Below, in pieces: positions 1-7,526 of a DNA stretch of 13,909 nt (the stretch's first letter is position 1; the number at the start of each line of letters is the position of its first letter). The notes under the pieces are model-generated. The model was not told the origin of the DNA and did no database searches. It worked only from the letters and a program-made list of their open reading frames with translations. Origin of the DNA: Asterionellopsis glacialis (lineage: Eukaryota; Bacillariophyta; Plagiogrammaphyceae; Rhaphoneidales; Asterionellopsidaceae). The stretch lies in contig WKLE02004284.1 of NCBI GenBank assembly GCA_014885115.2, positions 1 to 13,909 of the forward strand, read 5' to 3'. The translations under genes were made by a program, and so were the position numbers.

Positions 1-97
1 AATCCGAAAACCCGGTGGATACACAAGAATTAAGATGTTCGTTTCGATTATCCTTAATTAACGACTTTTGAACATTTCTACGTTTGGTTTGTCATGA

Positions 98-105
98 TGA
101 CGTCA
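98..105. promoter_or_regulatory. TGACGTCA (CRE/bZIP-type) palindrome upstream of the FkbM gene
   Basis: A perfect 8-bp palindrome, TGACGTCA, lies about 100 bp before the ATG at 208. This is the full bZIP/CREB site. In diatoms, TGACGT-type elements upstream of carbonic anhydrase genes are known to mediate CO2/cAMP responses. That it works here is inference from position and motif only. A second perfect copy lies at 4900-4907. The rest of 1-207 shows nothing I can name. Confidence 0.3.
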
Positions 106-207
106 AATATGGATTTGGCACAAATCCGCAGGTGTCCCTGGTACGCAACTCTTTCCACAACACCTTCTTGGTGCAACAATAGCAACAACTGTCATTATTA
201 ATGAATC

Positions 208-1713
208 ATGATGAAGCTGGCAAAAGCAAACAACAAGAACAACAACAGGACAACAGCAGCAGCAACAATAACAACAATGAATTCTTATAAAAGATACCTT
301 CTTCGATGCTTGTTTGGAATTACATGTCTCGTTTACATGGAATTACGAATTAAATATGGAGTTTCGAGTGAACTTGCTTCCATCATGATGATGAATCATC
401 CTACTTTTAAAAACACAAATGACGACAAGAAGATGAAAGAACAAATGATGGTCCTTACATCTATTGCTGCCGCTACATTATCTTCCACAACACACAATGA
501 CACTAAAGCGGTCTTTCAAAAACCATCAACTTGCACAGACAAAGAAATTGATAGAATCAAAAAACAACTTCCTTTGGATCATTGCAAACGAGGTCCTCAT
601 GATCAGCCATATTTACAAAAATGTAGTTTAACACTTGCAACGAAGTGCCCTGACGCAACATGGGTTGATACTTATTACAAGAGTCTACTTGAGAAACGAT
701 TGTTGAAAAACAAGAACAATCATAAGGAAAACAGAGATGAATCATCATCATCCTCGTCTTCGTCATCGTTTGTAGGGATATATGTAGGATGTAATAAAGG
801 ATTTGATGCTGTCAAAACACTTCGCATGGGGACATTTAATGACAAATATAGTAAACATGATTGGAAATCACAAATGGGTAAAACACATCAAAGTGTATGC
901 AATCAAAATGTATCACCTGAATTTGATTTACACCAACAACCATCATCATCATCGACACCCATAACAAGGACTGGTCATGTCTTTTGTATAGAACCCATGC
1001 CACAAACTGTACAACGTTTATCCAAATCTGCGCAAATTCTTGGTTGGGCAGATGAACTCATCATTACGGAAGCAGGGATTGCTAAAGAAAGTGGTCATGC
1101 GTACTTTCCAAGTGGCACCAAGGCAAAAGTAGGCGTAGAAAATCAAGGAATGGGAAATTGTGATGCACTTGCCAAGAAGAAGAATAAGAAAGATGGAAAA
1201 AAGTTGCTTCATGAACACTGTCGTAAAGTTCCTGTCTATTCCTTGGATGATTATGCGCAAAATGTCACTACAAAATATATTACTACTACTGTACAAAAGA
1301 AGGATGAACCAAATCACTCAACACAAACACAAAATCAACTGTTACCAACCATTAATTTCTTATCCATTGATGTAGAGGGGTATGACTTTGATGTGATATT
1401 GGGTGCATCACAAACATTACAGCGTACAGAATATCTTGAATTTGAATATAATTGGATGGGATCCTGGTCCAAGCAGACATTGAAGGATGCTATAGAAGTA
1501 TTGTCAAGACACCAGTTCATATGTTACTTTGCAGGAATAGACAAATTATGGAGAATTACAGATTGTTTTGTAGAGGATTTGTATTCCTATAGGACATGGT
1601 CCAATGTAGCATGTGTCAATGCACAACGAGTACCGGACATCGCCACGGAAATGGAATCTATATTCCAGCGAACATTGCAGGATGAACATTTTACACCGTA
1701 CTTGCCCAAATAG
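208..1713 (+). CDS. FkbM-family SAM-dependent methyltransferase, type II membrane protein
   Basis: A single-exon gene for 501 residues, starting at the first Met of MMKLAKANNK. A short basic, Asn/Thr-rich N terminus precedes a hydrophobic segment at about residues 30-44, which looks like a signal anchor. The catalytic part would then lie in the lumen of the ER or Golgi. The Rossmann-type SAM-binding signature is present: FVGIYVGCNKGF at 188-199 (motif I), an acidic IEP at 261-263, and the FkbM hallmark FLSIDVEGYDF, with Asp388, Glu390 and Gly391. After it come EFEYNW and a C-terminal segment containing YRTWSNVACVNAQ. FkbM enzymes typically O-methylate sugars or other hydroxyls; the substrate here is unknown. 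Nine serines (179-187) and other low-complexity loops interrupt the domain. Family call is firm; location and substrate are inferred. Confidence 0.85.
   Translation: MMKLAKANNKNNNRTTAAATITTMNSYKRYLLRCLFGITCLVYMELRIKYGVSSELASIMMMNHPTFKNTNDDKKMKEQMMVLTSIAAATLSSTTHNDTKAVFQKPSTCTDKEIDRIKKQLPLDHCKRGPHDQPYLQKCSLTLATKCPDATWVDTYYKSLLEKRLLKNKNNHKENRDESSSSSSSSSFVGIYVGCNKGFDAVKTLRMGTFNDKYSKHDWKSQMGKTHQSVCNQNVSPEFDLHQQPSSSSTPITRTGHVFCIEPMPQTVQRLSKSAQILGWADELIITEAGIAKESGHAYFPSGTKAKVGVENQGMGNCDALAKKKNKKDGKKLLHEHCRKVPVYSLDDYAQNVTTKYITTTVQKKDEPNHSTQTQNQLLPTINFLSIDVEGYDFDVILGASQTLQRTEYLEFEYNWMGSWSKQTLKDAIEVLSRHQFICYFAGIDKLWRITDCFVEDLYSYRTWSNVACVNAQRVPDIATEMESIFQRTLQDEHFTPYLPK
742..768 (+). repeat. Serine-codon microsatellite inside the FkbM gene
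   Basis: Nine consecutive serine codons (TCA, TCC, TCG, TCT) encode residues 179-187, immediately before SAM motif I. Codon use is mixed, so this is a slightly diverged trinucleotide repeat. A shorter ATC repeat occurs at about 938-955 in another loop. Probably a flexible, length-variable surface linker. Confidence 0.6.
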
Positions 1714-2275
1714 AAACTTCATACTAGAGACCATCTTGATAATGACGCAGAGAAAGTTGTAGTGTCATCACCAACAAATACTGCCATCCAAAAGGAAAGC
1801 GCCATGCACTATTGAAATATTTTGTTTCTTCTTTTAATTTAATTGGTACAAAGCTACCATGATACGTTCCCAGTGTCAAGTCTGACGCATTGTGCGTCTG
1901 CTTTTCTAATTAAAGTTGTTTTTAAATCTCGATATGCGCGCGAAACTGGAATTCTCATTTTTAAAAGTAGCAAAAAAAAACAGGGCGTTGTCGTACATTA
2001 CATGTCCTGATGATTATGTTGTGTGTGTGTGGTTAATGTCGTAAATGATGAATAAATAAGGGTGCGACAAAAATTACACGGTAGTAGTAGTAGAGTGCAG
2101 GATTGCAATCCATCAATGAAGGAGTGCATGCTTTCATCCTTATAATCTCGTTGTCGGAGAGTTTGGTTTTGGTTGGTTGGTCTATTGGATTGGACCCCAT
2201 GTCTCCCTACCGTAAGTATACTAATCAAACCAACCCAACCCAAACCTCATCCAACTAACGACCTAACTAACTAAC
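1714..2275. other. Intergenic space between two converging genes
   Basis: About 560 bp separate the stops of the FkbM gene (+) and the MGDG synthase gene (-). It must hold both 3' untranslated regions. It contains a small perfect hairpin (GACGCA-TTG-TGCGTC, 1884-1898), an A9 run near 1972, a GT microsatellite near 2020-2032, a TAG repeat near 2083-2094, and the larger inverted repeat listed separately. No coding sequence is convincing. Confidence 0.6.
2161..2245. repeat. Imperfect inverted repeat in the 3' flank of the MGDG synthase gene
   Basis: A G/T-rich left arm at 2161-2180 pairs with a C/A-rich right arm at 2226-2245, matching at 17 of 20 positions around a 45-nt loop. On the minus-strand transcript it starts about 30 nt after the MGDG synthase stop, so it could fold in that 3' UTR. 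Both arms are low complexity (GGTT and CCAA units), so the pairing may be a by-product of simple-sequence expansion. Confidence 0.5.
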
Positions 2276-4431
2276 TTACGGAGATAATGACTTTGAACTA
2301 GTTACACGATTAAGTTGCATCCATGCATGTGTAATATGTCCAATATCTAGTACAATATCTTGTGCGGCATGCGGATGACTTACTTCTTGTGTAGCATGAC
2401 TCATAGTGACCAATAATTTTTCATCTTGTAACCAACATGCAACCTCAGCTGCAATGCCCTCTGGTTGATCATTATAATCACCAAATCCTGCATCCAATAC
2501 AACATCAACGTTACCTGCTTCTTGACCAGGTAAGAAACTGTTGTTTGTGATTCGCATAGTCAAGAGAGAGACAAGAACAAAATGTTAGAAGAGGACATCA
2601 CGCCACTAAATAAAATAAAGCACCGATTTTTTGAACGGGACAAGCGACAGCAATATAAGTTTCTGTGTAGACAAACATAAAATGTATTCATACCTTGTAA
2701 GCATAACTGGTAAACCAACAGCAGCAGCTTCGGCAATAGTACCTGGTCCCGCCTTGGAAACCAAAACATCTGCAGCAACCATATATTCAGCCATTTTGGT
2801 GACGAAACCAAGGCCGATAACATCAACTTGTCCGCGAGGGTGAGGTTCATCTGCTTCTTCTCTATCAGCAGCACGTTGCAAAGATTCTTCCATTTCCTTA
2901 CTACGGTGTGTACGTTTGAATAACTTTTTCAATCGTTGTCGACGCTTGTTCTTGGGAAGGTCGTCATCTAAATCACCGTTTAATACCTTTACCCAATCTC
3001 TTGTGTCTAAATCATTTTTTAATTTTTCATTACGACCGCAGACAACATAAATCGTAGCATCTACACCTTGCTTTGTCAATTCTTTGTAAAGATTATTCAC
3101 AATATCAGATAAGTTACCCACACCTTCACCACCTCCCATAACCAAAATCATTTGTTTGTTGGGGTTGATACCCAATTCCTCGCGGATGGTTCTCTGGTAT
3201 GCCTTGCCCGTAGATGTTGTACGATCACCCATTAATTCAGCTTGGACCGCAAAGTCATGACGGATGGGTAATCCACTCATTACCAAACTTTCATCAGGTG
3301 TGCGTCCTCGTCGTTTAGCTAAACGGCGGATACGATCAGATGCAATATACATCTTGGTGACATCCTTATGAAACCACGTGCAATGTCCACTGCCTAAATC
3401 AGTAACTACCGTAAAGAATGGAATGTGTTTACCCTTTTTCCTTGATATTTTCTTTGTTGCAGTAATGGGTACATTATTCATGGTTGGATGAACACTCACC
3501 ACAACATCGGGATCATAGGATTCCATACGTTTACGGATCTTACGCTCGCACATTAAGGAAGAATGAAAATCCATCACAAGTTCATATGGACGTGTATTAC
3601 TCAAATGATAAAGGAATTTCCATTGCTTTGGATGAGCTGATAAATGTTTGTATGACTTGACCAAAGTTTTATAGGGATATACACCATCCATTGTCCATAT
3701 ATCCAACAAATCGTACGTACTACCAGGGAAATGCAAAAGAAACTGTAATCGTGATGTCATGGATGTTTTGTGAACGAGAGAAGTAGAAACGAACAGAGGA
3801 TATACAAAAATTATTTGTCAGACAATTCCAACCAAAAGTATCGTTATAAAAGTCCCATTATCCCCCTCCCACTTACCTGTTTAGCAAGTGATTCTGCAGA
3901 TGCACGATGTCCTCCTCCTGTATCGGCTGACAAGAAAAGCACTTTAAGTGGACCACCCTTTTCAATTTGTTTCTGGTCCAATTGTTGTTTAATTTGTTCG
4001 ATATTATTTCCTTCTATGGTAGTCGTCAACGTTGCTGTTTGTACTTCTTCCTCTTGTCCAGCTACACAATCGGTAGCATCAAGTTCAGAAGTTACAACAG
4101 CTGGACGCGGATTTGTAGATGTTGTAGATGATTGTGCCTCATTCGCATATTGTGCAGTAGTTGCGAATGCAGCTGGTGGTGTTGAAGTTTGATTAAACTT
4201 TTCAGAAGCAGCATTGCCATTATGAACATTATTATTGTTTATTTCTGTAGTACTTGTTGCCCCTCCACTAAGCTGATGATTCATAACATTCGTCGCCGCT
4301 GTTGATGCTGAGTGCACTGATGCGACTGTAAAGGCTCCAATACCCAGAACTGAAATGACACCAAAAAAATATAGGAATGCCATGTAACCACATTGTGGAA
4401 CTCGACCATTGTTACGTTGAACTGTCTTCAT
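2276..4431 (-). CDS. MGD1: Monogalactosyldiacylglycerol (MGDG) synthase, 3 exons
   Basis: Transfers galactose from UDP-galactose to diacylglycerol, making MGDG, the major thylakoid lipid, at the plastid envelope (family knowledge). Exons on the minus strand: 4431-3877, 3742-2694 and 2537-2276, giving 621 residues. The joins restore family motifs exactly: LAKQ/FLLHFPG at junction 1 and MLTS-FLPGQEAGN at junction 2. Visible motifs: DTGGGHRASAE (GGGH at 172-175, acceptor site), SVHPTMNNVP, VVTDLGSGHCTWFHK, SGLPIRHDF, MGGGEGVG (donor loop), SKAGPGTIAEAAAVGLP and PGQEAGN. The N terminus has a hydrophobic segment (about 17-40) with IGAF at 31-34, resembling a diatom ASAF-type presequence site, then about 110 low-complexity residues. 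A charged insertion of about 50 residues (about 438-490) interrupts the GT-B fold. An in-frame Met at 4527 would add 32 residues; I chose 4431 because the signal-like segment then lies near the N terminus. The enzyme call is firm. Confidence 0.93.
2538..2693 (-). other. Intron 2 of the MGDG synthase gene (156 nt)
   Basis: Donor AAG/GTATGA and acceptor CAACAG/TTTC. The split codon AG+T gives Ser and recreates MLTSFLPGQEAGN, matching the conserved GLPIIL..AGQEAGN stretch of plant enzymes. Reading through would instead hit a stop, so splicing is required for the last 87 residues. Confidence 0.85.
3743..3876 (-). other. Intron 1 of the MGDG synthase gene (134 nt)
   Basis: Donor CAG/GTAAGT and acceptor TTACAG/TTTC, phase 0. 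The intron is pyrimidine-rich and the acceptor is the first AG after that tract. Splicing joins AESLAKQ to FLLHFPGSTYDLLDIW, which aligns with the AEAI..AF..EFG...DLW stretch of known MGDG synthases. Confidence 0.85.
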
Positions 4432-4899
4432 TTTGTTGTTCTTTTGAAAGAGAAGAATCTTTAGGTTTTCACGAAAGAATCTTTCGTTTTGAGAAAGTAG
4501 TTCACACCAAGTTAAGTTGCAAAGCACTTGTATCTAATATGGACAATAGCTAGGATAGAAGAAATGCCAAGACGTTGAAGGAGAAGAATAGAATTATGTC
4601 TCCAATGTTTTCAAAGAGGTCAGCCTAAAAATATTGTAAGATGCGACTGCCGATCTTTGGTGTCTGTTGTACTAGGGACTCAATGAAGGAGGTCGGTAAA
4701 AAATTCTCCAGATAATGCGTTCTGGTAGGTGAGCACTGGTGGCAGTATCACATGAATGAAGAACAAAAACTCAACATTTCAAGAGAAAGTTCAATGGAAA
4801 AAAATTTCTCCAGTTGTACTCTTCTGCAAAGCAAAATGATTGGTTCATCAACGTGTGTGTCATATGTCTTTAAAATTTCGAAGCTTACGGTTGGACAAC

Positions 4900-4907
4900 T
4901 GACGTCA
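4900..4907. promoter_or_regulatory. TGACGTCA (CRE/bZIP-type) palindrome upstream of the MGDG synthase gene
   Basis: The same perfect 8-bp palindrome as at 98-105, about 470 bp upstream of the MGDG synthase ATG. By chance, about 0.2 copies of an 8-mer are expected in a window of this size, so two are mildly notable. A role in light or CO2 regulation of galactolipid synthesis would be inference. Confidence 0.25.
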
Positions 4908-5255
4908 TTGAATACTAAGTCCCACTGATATCCGGGTTCTCTGCAAGATTCAAGTGCGTGTGCAGAAATTACGCGTTTGAAGCCACGTCGATATGAGAGC
5001 TTGCGGATTGGGCGCACGCAAAACTATGAGTCGAGTTGGTCAATCCGTATCATATAAACACCGTAGTTTTCAAGGTACGGTGACTATAGCTACCGGTAGA
5101 GGAATCTCGAAAGTGTCTTGTTCACAACAACTACGGTACTAAATATTTGTAAGGTAATTTAGTAGTCAAGAGGAACGCTCCCACATTTTGTTATGTACCA
5201 GGTAGTCCTTTTTGCCTCTATAGGGCTCTCTCTGGCTCTGAATGGAGTTCTCCTG

Positions 5256-5392
5256 TAGGTCCTCTAGAGTAGAGAGACCTCTTTTCAGTAACAAAGGTTG
5301 CAAGAGGACTAGGATTCTAGTTTTATGAAGAGAGACAGAGACAGAGAAAGAAGAGTTTTCTCTCTGGTGGGAGAAAATAACTAGAGGACCTA
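5256..5392. repeat. Spaced 12-bp inverted repeat around a GA/CT-rich stretch
   Basis: TAGGTCCTCTAG at 5256-5267 has its perfect reverse complement at 5381-5392. Between them lies a purine-rich track with AGAGACAG units (about 5328-5352) and a smaller bulged stem (AGGTC at 5257-5261 with GACCT at 5276-5280). The arms belong to the GTCCTA-type short palindrome family seen elsewhere in the window. No transposase or target-site duplication is seen. Confidence 0.45.
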
Positions 5393-5496
5393 GTCTACTC
5401 AATCAGACAAGTTTTTCTGCATCTGGCAACAACACAAACATATTTAAAACATGAGACAATGTAAACGGATGAGGCGAACTTAAATGACTTCACAAA

Positions 5497-5548
5497 AAAC
5501 TTATACATCACAGTTTGATCTCAAACTTATACATCACAGATTGATCTC
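5497..5548 (+). repeat. Tandem duplication, 2 x 26 bp
   Basis: The 26-bp unit beginning AAACTTATACATCACAG occurs at 5497-5522 and again directly at 5523-5548, differing at a single base. Near-identity indicates a recent duplication. It lies at the start of an otherwise unremarkable open frame, which argues against that frame being a gene. Confidence 0.8.
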
Positions 5549-5823
5549 TATATGTCTATTTTTTAGGAGAAAAATACTTTCGAAAGTTGCGCGGGCAGGA
5601 ACGCAAATAATCAAGATTCAAACATTCCACTCGATGCCGAAAACAATTGCATGCATTCATGGAAAAACTGAAATCTTGCTCCAGAACAGTTTCCAGAACA
5701 CAGCACTTGACGAATTTGTAGAGCTAAATGCATCGATAGCGAGGAAAAAGAGCATTTCTAATTATTTCAGTATTGAAAAGTATTGGGGACATTGCTAAAT
5801 ATATTTGCTTCACAACAGCATAT

Positions 5824-6874
5824 TTACATGTCGGTCTTCTTGGGAAGTCCATCAACAGCGGTTCCTGACTTCTTCATACCCCAGCCCTTTTCTCCACCGT
5901 AGGCACCTCTTTCGACAACTTCGGGGATAGGCCACATGCGTCCGGACTTACCCATGTTGAATCCACCCATGGGGACCTTATCGGTAGATAGCTGATCAGC
6001 GTAGAAGATACCTCCAGATCCTACAAGACGGGGGTATCCGTACTTATCAAGCCACTTGGTACGGATAGTGGCACCTTCACCTCCACGGACACCCTTTTGT
6101 GCATTGCGGGCCTTTTCAATAGCCTTAAGCTTTTCTTCCTGTCGGGCCTCGTTGTTAGAGGTGGCAGTGAATCCAAGAGCTTCCCAGATGGATCCAACCT
6201 TGGGAGGTCCAAGGTAGGTCTTTCCAAGGATGGGGAGACTGACTTCAAATCCGGGAAGGTCGTAAAGACGTCCAACTTCATCAGCTTCCTTCTCGGTACG
6301 GTTAAGACGGTAACGAAGACCATCCTTGTTCAAGGTCTTTTCCAAAGCAACCTCGGAGATGACGGCATCATTTTCACCGGATCCCCAGATATCTTCGAAA
6401 CCAATTCCACTTCCCTTCAAAAAACCGAAATCTGATTTTTACATTTTTGTTAATTTTTTGATGCAATCAAGTTACGCAATTACCATAATAACAATGAGAA
6501 AGTTAGAAAGTGATTCAATAAAAATAAATTTATTAGAGAGCATATTTCATCGTTCATGATGTGATGTTTCCGATATTTTTGTTACCATACGCTTGTTGAA
6601 CTCCCAAACATGCGTATCTCCCCACACCAAAATACGAGCTCCAAAGAAACGAAAAAACTCGAACTCGAACGAAGAACACCCTCAGGAGACAACGAAAACC
6701 AACATCATCGACAATGATCTTACCCTCCATCTTCATGGAAGCACCGACTTTGCGGGGTCCAGAAGTAGCAATGGACTTGGTTCCCAAACTGCGAAGGTCG
6801 CTACGGGAAGGGGTGGAGTAGGCATCGGCACTACCAGCCACCAAGAGGGCACATGCAACGGCAGAAAGCTTCAT
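5824..6874 (-). CDS. Plastid-targeted protein, 252 residues, 2 exons; possible photosystem-associated subunit
   Basis: Exons on the minus strand: 6874-6724 and 6431-5824. Exon 1 starts MKLSAVACALLVAGSADA, a clear signal peptide; the likely cleavage SADA/YSTPS resembles the diatom ASAF motif with Tyr in place of Phe. A Ser/Thr/Arg/Lys-rich transit-like stretch runs to about residue 46. Splicing gives KMEDFGFLKGSGIGFEDIWG across the join. The mature part of about 205 residues is hydrophilic and Gly-rich, with no obvious membrane helix. Notable stretches are LPGFEVSLPILGKTYLGPPK, WEALGFTATSNNEARQEEK, IRTKWLDKYGYPRLVGSGG and GGFNMGKSGRMWPIPEVVE. I do not recognise a named family with certainty. 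Its character recalls the non-pigment, peripheral photosystem I subunits of diatom PSI-FCPI complexes; that is a guess from style, not a match. Gene reality is well supported; function is not. Confidence 0.8.
6432..6723 (-). other. Intron of the plastid-targeted protein gene (292 nt)
   Basis: Donor GAGG/GTAAGA and acceptor AATCAG/ATTT, phase 1; the split codon G+AT gives Asp51. This is the largest intron seen here, with an A+T-rich 3' half. It separates the presequence exon from the mature-protein exon. Confidence 0.8.
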
Positions 6875-7526
6875 TTTCTCGACAACAAAAGACTACGCAA
6901 GAGTGTGTGATTTGCACGTTTGCATGTAGAGAGAGAACGCGAGGCCTCTCGAGAAAACACCAACACGAAAACATACACACAAGAGAAAGAAACCGAGCAA
7001 AGCGCAGGCGGCCCCCAACGCTTTTCTTGAACGGGTCATACACAACACGTACGCGAGACGGATCTTTCGAGGAGGTGCGTATTGAAATAACACGTCAGTC
7101 TCAAATTTGGAGCCTAAATTCCTAGCTGTGCGTACCTGTACGTATAATTTGGTATAGAATGATTAAACAAAATTCTTCATGAGGAATTCGATCTTTCACA
7201 GAAAACAATTCTAAATCCGAGGGAATGGATGACATCACTCGGTTTTCCTCGTTCACGCCTGTCGATGTCCGTCCCGACTTAGAGAGTGCCTTCCGCTTCT
7301 GAAGCGAAAAGGTTAGAGATAATCTCTGGAATTATGGTGCTTATGGTCTCCACTGGTAGGTCTAGTCCTCTTGCACTGTTAAATAGTGTCTAGTTCTCAT
7401 TTTTCTAAAGTTTTTATGGGTTCATACAAAATTGAATTACTGAAGACACAGAACAAGCTTTAAACGTGTGGCGTCTATATATTTTTTTTAAAGTTTTGCA
7501 CATTTTTCTGTTTAAAAATGCCATAG
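6875..7526. other. Intergenic region between mTERF 3' end and plastid-protein promoter
   Basis: About 650 bp. On the minus strand, the part next to 6874 is pyrimidine-rich (CTCTCT tracts and TTTCTTTCTCTTGTG), a plausible 5' UTR/promoter for the plastid-targeted gene. Two short hairpin-like repeats at 7294-7327 (listed separately) lie downstream of the mTERF stop. Several open frames on both strands here are low-complexity shadows and are not called. Confidence 0.5.
7294..7327. repeat. Two adjacent short near-palindromes
   Basis: CGCTTC-T-GAAGCG at 7294-7306 and AGAGAT-A-ATCTCT at 7315-7327 are both perfect 6-bp arms around one base, only 8 bp apart. They sit about 200 bp beyond the mTERF stop. 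Possible binding sites or 3'-end structures; function unknown. Confidence 0.4.

Larger units (their letters stand above)
4432..5823. other. Long intergenic region upstream of the MGDG synthase gene
   Basis: About 1.4 kb between the MGDG synthase start and the stop of the next minus-strand gene. It should contain the MGDG synthase promoter and 5' UTR and the neighbour's 3' UTR. Open frames up to 104 codons occur (for example 5484-5798 +), but they show no domain, start inside repeats, or are rich in stop-free simple sequence, so I do not call them genes. Notable contents are listed separately: a TGACGTCA box, a 26-bp tandem repeat and a spaced inverted repeat. Confidence 0.6.

Noticed and set aside
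1018..1317. Antisense open frames within the FkbM gene
   Set aside because: They are shadows of a conserved coding frame on the plus strand and encode only composition-driven peptides.
2273..2280. GTAAGT splice donor overlapping the MGDG synthase stop codon, suggesting a further exon
   Set aside because: The protein already ends where the MGDG synthase family ends, and the following sequence is CCAA/GGTT simple repeat without a coding continuation. The donor-like motif is probably fortuitous.
5256..5392. Inverted repeat as the ends of a miniature transposon
   Set aside because: The arms are only 12 bp, no target-site duplication flanks them, and the interior is simple GA/CT-rich sequence.
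5484..5798. 104-codon open frame on the plus strand
   Set aside because: Its first part is the 26-bp tandem duplication, which shifts frame between copies, and the remainder resembles no protein family I know.
6418..6420. Independent start of the plastid-type protein at 6420
   Set aside because: That codon is TTG. The upstream AATCAG acceptor and the exon with a signal peptide at 6874-6724 give a complete, in-frame protein instead.
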